64,000 nt of DNA, from NCBI RefSeq assembly GCF_030272615.1, contig NC_081411.1, positions 210,385,744 to 210,449,743 of the forward strand. The letters are read 5' to 3'. Positions 22,961-33,646 of the stretch are shown here, piece by piece. The notes beneath the pieces were generated by a model. That model worked only from the letters and a program-made list of their open reading frames with translations. It had not been told where the DNA came from and did no database searches. The DNA comes from Cryptomeria japonica (Eukaryota; Streptophyta; Pinopsida; Cupressales; Cupressaceae). Numbering within the stretch: the first letter of the stretch is position 1; the number at the start of each line of letters is the position of its first letter. The translations under genes and the position numbers were made by a program.

Positions 22961-24119
22961 TCTCCTATATAATGTTCTTTATAGGAGATCATCCAATAGT
23001 CTTCTTTTGTGATGTCTAACAAAAGCTAAGATCCCCTTACCCTTCAGGATGCCCATTCAGGCTCTGGAGGTGGTCATTTTGGAGGAAAATATTTGATACA
23101 CAAACTGATCAACATGTTGTACTATTGGCAAATTATAAAATAAGATTCCTTTGCCTTTGTCAAAAAGTGCCCCCAATTTCAACACCATAGTAAACCGATT
23201 CGAGCCCCAATACAGGAGCTTCGTATTCAGGTCTCTCCATGGCCTTTCTAGACTTGGGGATTGGATATCATTGGAAAGATATTTCCCCCTTCGTCTAAAG
23301 GTCACATCTTCATTATCACCATTATAGATTACTTCACAAAGTGGGTTGAGGCAGTGCCACTCAGATCGACTATTGCTGATGTGATTTGTGGCTTCATCGC
23401 AGATAACATCATTTCTCGATTTGTCTTACCTGTTGCCCTTGTTTCTGATAATGGTACACCTTTTATGAACAAGGAGGTTAAGCAATTTCTTGAAAAATTT
23501 TACATTCAACACTGCTTCTCTTCACCTTACTACCCGCAATCTAATGGTCAAGTGAAAGCATCTAACAAAACCATTGAACAAAACTTACACAAGACCATCA
23601 CTAAACATGATAAACATTGCTATTTTTAGTTAGTATATGCATTATGGGCCTATCACATGAGTGTTCGTACCGCTACAGGAATGACTTCCTATAACCTCGT
23701 GTATAGTGCCAACACAATTATGCCTCTTGAATTAGAGATTCCATCTTTGCAGGTCTCCTTAAATGGGGTTATTGATGATGATTCATATCACACTCTTCAC
23801 TCAAATCAGTTTGAATTGTTGGATGAGCACCACTTAAAGGCCCTTCAACATTTTCAAGCTTACCAAAAGTCTCTATCCAAACAATATAACCAAAGTATGT
23901 TACCTCAGACCTTTAAGATAGGTGACTGGGTTCTTTATGAGAACAAGAGAAATTTTAAGCTCACGGATTGACCAAGGAGATAAATTTAGCTTTAATTGGT
24001 TACGTCCATACACCATCACCTCTATTTATGTTTCTAGTGCCTATGGTTTATCCTATATGGATGGAACTCCTCTTAAAGAGCCAATCAATGTTGCACACCT
24101 ATGTAGATACTATGCATAA
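22961..24119 (+). pseudogene. Tat integrase and C-terminal module
   Basis: The zinc site is degraded: SGGGHFGGKY keeps a His, and KKCPQFQ has lost the second Cys. The core is one open frame (23261-23626). It has the first Asp in IIDYFTKWVEAVP, the second in LVSDNGTPF, then YYPQSNGQVKASNKT, where the catalytic Glu is replaced by Lys. The C-terminal part reads FKIGDWVLYENKRNF and NWLRPYTITSIYVSSAYGL, a GPY/F-like module. The frame ends INVAHLCRYYA at a TAA at 24117-24119. Confidence 0.9.
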
Positions 24120-24430
24120 AAGATGTACAGTATGTGTCTTGTACATGATACCTAGATGCCTATGGGGGGCTCATGTCCTAACACATATCCTTCATTAGCA
24201 TGAAACTCATCTTTGTGTTATGAATTGACTATGCATTATTACATCCATGTGTGTGTGCGCATGTTCATGTGTTTTATCTCTACATATCTCAGGATAAGAT
24301 TTAATCGTGCATATGACCATATATAACTTAAACTATGATAAGCATTTACATCTAAATCATCCATCACATGATCATATTAAATAACAACATCCATCAATGG
24401 GAACACAAGATAGAACCACAATATCGAATC

Positions 24431-24431
<1 letters not shown>

Positions 24432-24522
<91 letters not shown>

Positions 24523-24533
24523 GTGTGTGTGTG
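24432..24533 (+). repeat. (TG)n microsatellite, about 51 units
   Basis: The run is 102 bp, with one interruption (C at 24518). Shorter TG-rich runs lie nearby at 24250-24262. It sits inside the Tat spacer, so it arose after or within that element. Confidence 0.97.
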
Positions 24534-25884
24534 AATGTATTACCAATGTACATGACCACATCACTAAAAAAACATGTGATGTTGTCATATGTGTCTCTGA
24601 TATATATAAATACATATGTATATATACCAAAAAACAATGTTGTAAGTGGAATGAATAAAAAATGTGTCATGATTTCTCTATTGGACGTGTCCTCAAAGTT
24701 GTTGGCACTGGTGGATCTTGGTCATGGCATGGAGGCTCTCTAGCTAAGGTCGAATGTGATCTCATGGCAGTGGTGTTCCATGATCATATACCCCTCAGCT
24801 CTCCTTATAACTCAGTGAAAATCTCTTGCTGTGTCATTAACTCCTCTCGTACCTCCATCTCTCACTAGCATGATGCCTCAAGATCTCCCACTAGCTGGTG
24901 CACTTGGGGGTGATGTAAGTGACTTGCGACACCCTACTATACAGAATCCACCTATCACCAAAGGTCATGGACTTGGATCTATAGAGCGTCACGTTCCCTC
25001 TTGGAACTCTCAGATCACATCATTTCTTGGTCTCTCTCTCCGAGATCAGTACGAACCTCCTGCAAGGCCTGATCCCATTGCCCCGTCATATTGGCTAGCT
25101 AGGTTTCTCCTTGCATGAACTCCACTTGACCGTCCTCCTATGTTATTTGTAGTCATGCTACAAGCTCAAAAAACTACACCTATCTCCCTACTGATTGGAG
25201 GGGCTGGTAGATGTCCAACATAGGACCCAAAGTCTACATTAGGGACAACCTCTACAAGTGCCTAGTGGATGAAGCTCAACCACTCGACTATGCCCTCTAT
25301 AGGAACAAAATGTTTCACATCAGTATCCATCATATCAAAAATATCTCTACATCTATGCATATATAAAGAAAAGAATAAAGTACATATATTTAAACTATAA
25401 GTACATACCAGGATCAACCCTCTACCAGTCTGGATCGTAAGAAGTATCCTTTTGCACTGCCTGTAGCTACTAGTCATGCTTGTGGCATGGCTAGTGGTGC
25501 AACTAGCGATGGTGGAAAAGCCATATTAGCCAATAGAGCTCAGTCTAGACTTGGACTTCTCATCTGTCATCTACATTGTGGCCTCTCGCCCTCATAGCTC
25601 GTAGAGGCTTGGTCATTTTTGTCTCCCCCTAGAGATCCGACATCTCCTCCCTCTGCATCTGGCGGAAAGATCGATGTCGGACCTACTCTGCCCAACGAGC
25701 CTATGAACCCCAACGTAACACTAACATCATCTATATCAAGTTGTGGGGCGATGTCGTCATCATCACTCCCTGTAGAATGTCTTGTACATCTTCAAGGGTA
25801 GGATGAGGTAGGTCTTGAGGTTGCAACCCACTCTTGTCTGATCATTAATAGGAAGGAACAATGGGTGGAATAGTCTACACCCAT

Positions 25885-26565
25885 CTAAACTGTCACATGC
25901 ATCATCACTAGTAGTATGACATCACCACATGGTCTTTGTGGCTGAGTAGGAAATGGTCCCTCTACATCCATGAGAGATGTGTGCGGTCTATCGTCTAGAC
26001 CCCCATGTCTCGGTACAAATGCCAGATCACATCCCCAATCCCAAGATGATCGATGGTGACCCTCCAGTAGGTGAGGTCCCCTGTCCACCATCCTCCATGG
26101 CCTAATGGATACGCATTTTCCCATGGCATTTCCAAGGGCATCGGTGCAATAAATCCAACTGGTCACACGCAAGTGATATGCTCTAATGCCTAGACCTATA
26201 GCATGGTGCACGCTTTCATGCTCTAGTACTCATGGTACATATACTGAGAGAGCTTGTAGTATAGATGGGCTAGCATACTACGACCCCATGCATACACTGT
26301 TTGTCTCTCCTCCATCTCTCAGATCAAGGGGACAAAACCTGCAGTCAACTCTGAACCACGACCATGTGTCAATACCCATTGTGTGATAGTCGCGATCATA
26401 ATGCACCATACCAAAGTAATCGACACTCATCCCTAGCCTAGTGCTCGCAAGTATACCTGACCTATAGCGCCTATTCTCTACCCGAGGGCCCACTTCTATT
26501 GTGTGACCAGCTCCAATGTAGAAAGGATCATTGGCGACACTCGCTCTGCTTGGATGGGAAGCCAT
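25885..26565 (-). pseudogene. Antisense coding relic in the Tat spacer
   Basis: On the minus strand one phase runs from ATG at 26565 to a stop at 25885. It is interrupted by two stops, after VCMGS and after SVYVP. The predicted protein is Trp/His/Arg-rich, with DYFGMVHYDRDYHTMGIDTW and, lower down, HHRSSWDWGCDLAFVPRHGG. I do not recognise a family. Its persistence over 680 bp in the strand opposite to pol is the reason to record it. A chance frame in less AT-rich DNA is the alternative. Confidence 0.35.
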
Positions 26566-27655
26566 AGAATATGGTAGACGTTAATCAGTGTCACACTCAT
26601 CTCTCTTGTGTCCAGTTGGAATGACATGGTGTCTGCATCCTACCTCTCTATCAATGCCCATAGCATCAGGGCATGGAACTAAAACTCGAGAAACATGTAC
26701 ATACACCATAACCCTAGTCTATAGAGGATTCATCTATCAGCAACTAATAACTCATCTGCTCAACTCTGTAAAATTTGTAGCTAGTGCCCCAATGTATGCT
26801 CGAACATCTTGGACAATGTCTACATGTAAATGATTTTTGATTAGTTCCAGTTCCTCTTTATCGGTTGATGCCTGAACGCCCAAAAGATGACATTGCGTCT
26901 TCTGGATGCCTGCACCCTTTTAGGATAATAGTGCATCATTTGGATGAATGCACCCATCTTAGACAAAGCCGTGCAGACCAGATGATAGCACATTCCAAGG
27001 ATGCCTACGCAACCATCCTAATAAAATGCTCTAAAAATGTACTAAAAATACAAAACAAGGCATGTTTCGAGTCGTACCTAGTCGAGCTCACTACCCTACT
27101 CGACCGTGGTCCACAACTCTTCGATCCTGCTAGCCTTAAGTTCTCATCTGCATGGCATTTTTTCTCAGAATTTTCCCGCAATGAATAGTGACAATGAACC
27201 TTCTTGGGGCCCACTTTTGAGTATAAAGCCTAATTTTTGCTTGAAATGACTTTTGCCCATTTTTGGACAATTTTGGCTCGTTTTCCTTCCTATTTTCCCT
27301 GGCTCATTGGGGGAAAAATATGAGGGTCATATACTCACCTTCATCTAATTTTTCTCTTTTATTCATACTAACACTCTGTAAGCATTCTTCTCACCAAAGT
27401 AGCTTCCTTTGTTTTCTGTGCTAACAACTTTTCTAGTCTCAATGGAGTATGAAATTTGTCATACCAAATATTTGGTTTCCCCATGGATACTTGGGGGCCT
27501 TTCTCATGATTGCTGACTTGACCTCTATGGTTTTACTATATCCTTTTTGACTAAGTATTTATTGCATCTACTACGTTTATTGCACTACATGAGCTTAATG
27601 AACATATATTTCCAAACTACTTTACTATGATTGATCCTTAGAGCCGATCAGTCCA

Positions 27656-27672
27656 CTAAAGTGGGGAAAAAA
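27656..27672 (+). other. Tat polypurine tract
   Basis: AAAGTGGGGAAAAAA runs directly into the TGTAGTGTCC start of the 3' LTR. It confirms the plus orientation. Confidence 0.85.
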
Positions 27673-28856
27673 TGTAGTGTCCTAAATTGTGCCTAGTGCA
27701 TTTATGACACTTACACATCATGCCTAGTGCATTTATGACAAATCCATGATCAAAATTATGTTATTTTAGTATCTTGGATTCAGAAGACAAAGTGCCTCGA
27801 AATGAGTTAAAAGCCCCTTAGAGCGCACTTTTGGGTGGATGGCAGCACGATGTGGGGACATCCGCATGCTACGCTGTCTCAAAAAGCTAGCGTAATCTTG
27901 AACTTGGCATTGAGCTGAATGTTGGCTAACACATGTCCCTTGGATCACATTTCATCATAACAGCTCTTCGTGCCCCTTTTTGGGTTTAAGAACCCTTCCT
28001 ATCTCAATTTGAAGGGTTCCCAATTGGGTTCTTGGGTCTTGGACTTTTGTTGCACTCTCACACTGTCATTTCTCTCTTTCTCTCTTTATGCTCTTGCATA
28101 CACACTCTACTAACATCAAGCTGCATCTATCTTGTGGTGACCCTTACCAACGAATACTATTGTGGGCTTCGTCACGCTCGCATCTTCAACAAAGACGGGT
28201 TTGCCTTACCGCTCGTCCTCTTTTTTATCCATTTTCATTACATGCAATGTGTCCTTTGCATTGTTAATTGTATCTATTATCTAGGTATACTCATTATTTC
28301 CAATATTAAATGCATGCAATAGGGATTTTTTTTTATTAGGTGAAGCATAGTTTCTATTAGCATCTATTTCCAATTTACCAAGTTATCAATTTATTTCTCT
28401 TTCCAATTTATCTATCAGGATTTTCGTGGTGGTAGAAACATGTAAGCGACGGTCTCACTAAGGCAGGCCCCTATATAGCCCCAATAATTTTCCTCGTCTC
28501 AGTATATGCAGGTGATGAACATATTTCATGTGTAGAGCACTCTGCACAGAACCAGATTTTGATCCCTCTATCTAAGGGTCGTATAAACTATAGCGCATCG
28601 CACTGGTGTCCATGCCCCATGCTGGCATCTAAAACCTAAGAGCTCCCCAATTGGAAGGTATAATGTTCTTTTGGTATTACATTATTCTGTAAACTTAGTT
28701 TTTGTACATTTATTATTTCTGCATTGTAATTATATATTTTATTTAGTTTATTTGTTATCTCCTGGCTCATCTTAGTGCGAGTTCGAAGAGGTAGCAGCGG
28801 ACCGATTTTCCTTCAGAGATTCATCATCTTGGAAAGGGGAAAATCTCCTCCCCACA
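27673..28856 (+). repeat. Tat element 3' LTR
   Basis: It pairs with 17528-18735, starts TGTAGTGTCC and ends CTCCCCACA, followed by the CTTAG duplication that is also the resumption point of Copia I. Confidence 0.93.
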
Positions 28857-30024
28857 CTTAGAAGAGGAAGTATATATGGAGCAGCCACAATATTTTCAAG
28901 TGGAAGGAAAAGAGAATCATGTCTATAGGTTGAAGAATTCTTTGTATGGTCTCAAGCAAGCACCAAGAGCTAGGTATGCCAGGATTGATGGATACTTTCA
29001 GGAGAATGGCTTCAAGAGAAGTAAGAGTGATCCTACCCTTTATTACAAACAATAAGGTTCTAATATTCTTATCATAAGTATGTATGTTGTTGATCTATTG
29101 TACATGGGTAGTAGTTCTAAGATGATAGATGGATTCAAAGTTTCTATGATGAATGAATTTGAGATGAAGGATCTTGGTGTCATGAAATATTTTCAAGGAT
29201 TGGAGGTTTATCAAAGTAAGAATGAGATTTTCATTTGTCAAACAAAGTATGCATAGGATATGCTGAAGATATTTGATGACTGATGGTAACCCTTCCTCCA
29301 CTCCAAATTCTCATGGAATTATACTCTATAGAGATGATGGTGCTAAGTTAGTTGATTAGAGATCTTATTTAAGCATTGTTGGGAGTGATGTTTCTAACCC
29401 ACATGAGACCCGATATTGCATATTCAATTTCACTTGTTTCAAGGTATATGACAAATCCACCAGAAATATATATGAAGATAGCCAAGAGGATTTTGAGGTA
29501 TGTGAAAGACACTCTAAATTTTGGTATACGTTACTTCTCTTCTAAAAAGTTCAATCTTGTCGGCTTTAGTGATTTAGATTAGGGATGTAATATGGATGAC
29601 CAAAAATCTACATCTCGAAATTGTTTTTCTTTTAGTTCTGTTTTGATTACCTGGAACTCAAAAAATAAAATCATTGTGGCCCTCTCATCCATAGAAGTAG
29701 AGTATGTTGCAATTATCTCAACAGAAACACAAGCTCTTTGGCTCAAAAAATTTTTGGAAGAAATTGAAGAAAATAAAATTTAGCCTACAGTAATTTACTG
29801 TGACAATGTGGGTTGCATCAATTTAGCAAAGAATCTGGTTCATCACAGTAGGACAAAATATTTTGATATGAAATATCACTTCATTTGAGATTTGGTATAG
29901 AAGAAAGAAGTTGAATTGAAGCATATAAACACTTAGGACTAGCTAGCGGATATCTTTACCAAGGTAGCTGCAAACGCTCAGTTTTTGGTACTTCAAGATC
30001 AGATTGTGAGCCTTCTCAACTTCA
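28857..30024 (+). pseudogene. Copia I RT C-terminal half and RNase H (third block)
   Basis: Copia I resumes with LEEEVYMEQPQYFQVEGKEN, then YRLKNSLYGLKQAPRARY, the conserved RT block. The catalytic box reads MYVVDLLYMGSS (about 29079-29114), with Val in place of the first Asp of YVDD. EFEMKDLGVMKYFQGLEV follows. RNase H shows RPDIAYSISLVSRYMTNP, then the degraded SDLD where SDAD is expected. It continues through WNSKNKIIVALSSIEVEYVA (29659-29718) and YCDNVGCINLAKNLVHHSRT. Stops occur throughout. Confidence 0.92.
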
Positions 30025-30034
30025 AGGGAGGGTA

Positions 30035-30456
30035 TGAAGATAAGTGATATTGACCTCCTAGTTCCACCGTTATAGGCTTACTAGGATTTCCATCGTAAAA
30101 AACCACCATGCACCCCAATGCTTCAACTGAACCATCCACCGATCATGCACAACCATCCACCAATCACCGATCAAGGCATACATAGTTTTTTTATGCTAAT
30201 GTTTAGTTTTTGCATGAGTTAGTTGTTCCGTTAGTAATTACATTCACATAGATTTTTTCTATTCTTGAAAATAAAGCATGATGTGCATGCAGTTAGTCTA
30301 TTCTTAGTGTGAATATTTAATTAAATAGTTTTGTAATCTTTTATCAATCTGCAATAATAAAAATGTTAAGTTTTGGTGTTATCTTTTTTCTCTTAATATA
30401 GTCTTCGGAGTTTATGAGCTACCTATAAGAATAGGGGGCTTGATTTAGATTCTACA
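30035..30456 (+). repeat. Copia I 3' LTR with adjacent polypurine tract
   Basis: AAGGGAGGGTA (30024-30034) is the polypurine tract. The LTR starts TGAAGATAAGTGA and ends GATTCTACA, and AAAGC follows as the right target duplication. Confidence 0.94.
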
Positions 30457-31930
30457 AAAGCACTATTTAGGTTTTGGAAAATCCCTTTGGAGATATTTGG
30501 AATCCAGGGTAATCCTTTAGAGATATTTGTAACCCAGTATAAGGAAACTCTTCAAGATTGATTGATGCAATATGCTTAGCAGTGACACTCTTCAAGATTG
30601 ACTGTTGATTGATGCAATATGCTTAGCAGTGACACTCTTCAAGATTGACTGATGCAATATGCTTAGCAGTGACAAATGTAAATGGCACTGATTTCAAGAC
30701 TGACTGATGCAGAATGAAAAATTAAAGATGACTTTAAATTTTGGTATTTGGTTTCTTGTTAAATTTTTGCAGCACTGATTAATGGGATATGTCACCATTG
30801 GAGGACTTGTCAACTAAAATTGTGTGAAACAAAATTGGAGATGGATATCAACCATGCAAAATCTTTGAGGAATTTTTGGACTGTGTTACTAGTATGGTTG
30901 ATTTTAGGAAGCATTATTAATATGGAATTTTACCTAGACTAAGAGATGTATGTTGTATTTTGACATTCCCAAAATAATATTACAATTTGTGAAAGTTGAC
31001 TAGTGCTTGTATGCCCCACCAAGTTATCTAGTAGTTTTAAAATAACTAAGCAGTGTTTCCATTGCATTGATTGAATTTCATGTCTCATTTAAAATATTTA
31101 CTAATTTTTATCTATATTTGTAATATAGGCTATATACACTATATATTTCCTGAATTTTATCAAATTAATAATTTAATTGCAATGCCCTACTATTATAGGG
31201 TTTGCATAAAGATTTTTTTATTACTCAATCAAAATGCATTCCACTTGCAGGTTCATTGATACAAAGAGAAATTATCAGACCCGAACTCTAAGCATTAAAT
31301 GTGTTTTAAAATTATAATGGATGGCTTACAAAGACAATGATTACCCATGTTTGTTTTCTTGAAATATAAATTGTAGTTTGAAGGATACATTGCAACTATA
31401 AGTTGGCTCTAATCAATTATTTTTTATTAAAGGAAAATCAAATTTTGAAGGGATCCGAAACTCTTTACACTCAAATTTTGAAAGGATCTGGAACCCATAA
31501 CCAGAAAGATGTCCAACTTGAAAGTACAGAAAACCAAGGAAAACTGACTGCAAAAAGAACAACATGCAACCCTTTACACAATGCTGAAAAAAGAACAACT
31601 TGCAGCCAACAAAAAACCAGCCCCCGAATAAGAACCATCATGAAAAAATATGTTGTCACTCGAGAAGTAATTATGATCAAAGTAGACTATTATTATTATA
31701 TATAATTTAAATGGTCACAAAACTAAATCATGTTTCTTGTGATTATCATTTCTCCACGTATCACATCAGAGTATTAATGAAGCGCAGGTAGAAATAATCG
31801 GAGGAATAGGAAAACGTGAAAAGGTAATCCTTCATTTCGCTTATTTATAGGAGGTTGAAAACCGCTTACCACACCTAATAGGTCAGTAGAGATATTTTAA
31901 TAGTCTTCATAGGCAGTCAAAGAAAATTGA
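30457..31930. other. Right flank of Copia I; no gene seen
   Basis: The AT-rich sequence has no open frame with recognisable content. It contains the short tandem array at 30547-30673 and a small direct repeat of AAATTTTGAAGGGATC type at about 31439 and 31474. Frames of 60-100 codons here lack motifs and overlap on both strands. Confidence 0.6.
30547..30673 (+). repeat. Tandem array, three units of 40-47 bp
   Basis: Units at 30547-30586, 30587-30633 and 30634-30673 each run from ACTCTTCAAGATTGA to GCTTAGCAGTGAC. The middle unit has a 7-bp internal extension (TTGATTG). A weaker partial copy follows to about 30716. The units are directly abutting, so this is not a CRISPR-type spaced array. Confidence 0.92.
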
Positions 31931-32026
31931 ACAATGCAGATGATTTTCATCGCCTTGCATCTCCACCCTTCAAGGGGACCACTGACAAGCCTTGAAACCA
32001 CAAACAAGAAAATCCCCTTAACAGAG

Positions 32027-32456
32027 AGTTTCCCAAAAACAAAACATCGCTCACCGCAACGTAGCCCACAAAGCCCTCGACCCCAACAAGATCTTTAGCA
32101 GCCCCTGCACCCACAACATTCCCTGAAACCCTAGCCATTGACCCCTTCCGCTAAGAGGTCCAACCACAGAAGGAAAAAAATAGCTCATCGACCAAGCTCT
32201 GACCAGGGGGAACCAACCCATTACCATCATCGTCATCTGCAATGTTGCCATGATCAACATCTCCTCCGACGGTATCCCCTGAAATTCTCACACCCTCCAA
32301 TAAGCCAAACACACAACAAAAGCTAAAAGCCATCATGGAAAAAGTGGGTGAGGGAGGGAAAAAATCCTCTCCAGGGAAAAACCCACACAAAGCAGGTCCA
32401 ATGGCAAAAGGAAGCCAAATGACCAAGGGCGACTCGACAATGGCCACCAAAACTTA
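32027..32456 (+). pseudogene. Degraded Pro/Ser/Thr-rich frame, unassigned
   Basis: One plus-strand phase reads through about 430 bases with four or five stops. It gives PTKPSTPTRSLAAPAPTTFP, then STSPPTVSPEILTPSNKP, then MEKVGEGGKKSSPGKNPHKA (ATG at 32335). The stretch is richer in C than its surroundings. Such low-complexity leaders occur in retroelement ORF1 proteins and in many host proteins, so I give no function. Confidence 0.35.
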
Positions 32457-32509
32457 AACACAGGAGCCGTCCACCCCGCCGCACAAAAAACTGGCAGTCT
32501 TTAAATAGC

Positions 32510-32680
32510 AAACAGTGATAGCTCAGGGAATAGAGCATCGAACACCTGCCAAGAAGAAGGGGCTCGCATCCACGCTATCCACCTCGTCATTCTCATCTTC
32601 CTCGCCAAGGTCCTCGGCTGCTGAAACCCTAGGGTGCCCTCCGACTCACCTGTTCCTTACGCTGGTCATGTTTTTTTTTT
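32510..32680 (+). mobile_element. Probable tRNA-derived SINE
   Basis: ATAGCTCAGGGAATAGAGCAT (about 32518-32538) looks like a tRNA D-arm with its RNA polymerase III A box. GGCTCGCATCC (32561-32571), at tRNA-like spacing, resembles a B box with two mismatches. About 100 bases of unrelated body follow, ending in ten T bases (32671-32680). This pattern fits a SINE better than a tRNA gene, since no acceptor stem closes. Flanking duplications are not clear. Confidence 0.45.
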
Positions 32681-33100
32681 CGATGGATAATCTCGAGAAG
32701 GAAGAAATTGCTGTAGGCTAAAATCATTTGTTATTTAGCATGCAGTCAGTGTATTGTTCCTTTAGTTGAAGGACACTTACTATTTATTCTCAATCCATCT
32801 ACTTTGGTTCATCTAAATCAAGAAAAGAGGTAGTGAAGATATTGTGCTTCTATTGGTTTCCCGGGTATGGGTTCCCTGATCATCCTGTTGGTTGATGTAT
32901 ACCTCTAGTCATGCCATCAACTTTTGTTTACTGAACTTAATCAAAACCAGTATACATAGCCCCAGTATTTCTGACTTTATGATTTGTTCTTACTATTAAG
33001 AAGAGCAATCACCTTCGATCCTAAATTGAAACACTATTTTTTCTCGAATATACGAATGTTGAGTGATTGCTCTCCAAATTCACATCTTATCTTAGAAGCT
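32681..33100. other. No gene seen
   Basis: AT-rich sequence between the SINE-like unit and the alcohol dehydrogenase exons. If more 3' exons of that gene existed they should lie here on the minus strand; I could not find them. Confidence 0.5.
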
Positions 33101-33646
33101 AACTTGTTGAATTGGTTGCTTATAGTCATTGGGATTAATACATTCAGTGATGCCAAATGCCTTTCCTGCATAAAGGTCATAATGCCCAGCACAAACTCAG
33201 AATCTATATTTTTCTGAATTCCAAATTACCAATCATATAAAAATAATTTACCAATTGCAAGTCTCCGGACTGGCCGATAGAAAGTGTCTACAAAGCCTAA
33301 GAAAAATGAAACACTAGCATTATATATAAGGCAAAACACCTTACCCCTTTCATCTTTCTCAGGGTTTATATCAACAGCAATTATCTCAGATGCCCTTCTT
33401 CATTTTGCATCTTGAGCTACCTGTTAAAACCAGAATATAGAATCCAAGTTGTAATGGACGAAAATAGAATGCACTAAGAAAGCCGTACAATTTTAGAATG
33501 TTTTAATTGGAAGTCAAATAAATTTCATAGACTTTGTATCTAGGTTCTTACTAGTTTGCACTTAGGATAAGCCTACTGTTCCAAAGCCAAAAAATACAAC
33601 AGTTTATCCTTTCTCAATATTAGCTACTTTCCAGGCAACCCAAATC
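33101..33646 (-). pseudogene. Alcohol dehydrogenase (zinc-type) pseudogene, three exons of the NAD-binding region
   Basis: Three minus-strand exons encode consecutive pieces of a plant zinc alcohol dehydrogenase. Exon 1 (33646-33565) reads WVAWKVANIEKG, then a stop, then TVVFFGFGTVGLS, the Rossmann glycine motif. Exon 2 (33420-33345) reads VAQDAK, a stop, RRASEIIAVDINPEKDER, which includes the NAD-binding Asp. Exon 3 (33165 to about 33101) reads KAFGITECINPNDYKQPIQQ. Splice signals are visible: acceptors TATAG before exon 1, AACAG before exon 2 and TGCAG before exon 3, and a GTAAGG donor after exon 2. Exons 2 and 3 join in phase within a Gly codon. The exon 1 donor reads TAAGTG, lacking its G. 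Catalytic-domain exons and the C-terminus are missing nearby. It is a fragment with retained introns, so it came from genomic DNA and not from reverse-transcribed mRNA. Family role: NAD-dependent alcohol/aldehyde interconversion in the cytosol. Confidence 0.8.

Larger units (their letters stand above)
24120..27657 (+). other. Tat 3' spacer
   Basis: This 3.5-kb stretch lies between pol and the polypurine tract. It contains a long TG microsatellite, then a less AT-rich part (about 24660-27200) that differs in composition from the rest of the window. The plus strand has no recognisable domain. The minus strand holds frames described separately. Long spacers with antisense ORFs are known in some Tat elements. 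Confidence 0.75.
17528..28856 (+). mobile_element. Tat-lineage Ty3/gypsy LTR retrotransposon inserted in Copia I RT
   Basis: LTRs of 1,208 bp (17528-18735) and 1,184 bp (27673-28856) are flanked by perfect CTTAG duplications (17523-17527 and 28857-28861). The internal order is gag/protease, RT, RNase H, a second RNase H of the kind found in Tat elements, integrase, a 3.5-kb spacer and a polypurine tract. The order RT then integrase marks gypsy; the extra RNase H and the long spacer mark the Tat lineage. Stops and frameshifts run throughout, and the integrase catalytic Glu is Lys, so it is inactive. Confidence 0.93.
2855..30456 (+). mobile_element. Copia I: Ty1/copia LTR retrotransposon split by two nested elements
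   Basis: Two matching LTRs lie at 2855-3260 and 30035-30456, flanked by perfect 5-bp target duplications AAAGC (2850-2854 and 30457-30461). A Met-tRNA primer site follows the left LTR and a polypurine tract precedes the right LTR. The internal sequence is in three blocks (3261-5282, 16703-17527, 28857-30034) that run in copia order: gag, protease, integrase, RT, RNase H. The gaps are a minus-strand LTR element (5283-16702, duplication GGGAA) and a Tat gypsy element (17528-28856, duplication CTTAG). Both insertions hit coding sequence, and the protein resumes in the expected place after each. Catalytic residues are lost in protease, integrase and RT, so the copy is dead. Without the insertions it would be about 4.8 kb, normal for the family. 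Confidence 0.95.

Noticed and set aside
24368-24743. Long Val/Cys and Thr/His frames on both strands
   Set aside because: They are translations of the TG microsatellite and its edges, not genes.
26186-27188. Plus-strand frames in the Tat spacer (66-107 codons)
   Set aside because: They overlap each other and opposite-strand frames, have no recognisable domain, and follow the end of pol with no link to it.
30547-30673. Short repeats reminiscent of a CRISPR array
   Set aside because: The units are directly adjacent without unique spacers, and the context is plant DNA; it is a plain tandem array.
32518-32571. A functional tRNA gene
   Set aside because: D-arm and T-arm-like segments are present, but no acceptor stem closes and the B box has mismatches.
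32515-32721. 68-codon plus-strand Ser-rich frame as a small gene
   Set aside because: It overlaps the tRNA-like A and B boxes and the T tail; a SINE explains the sequence better.
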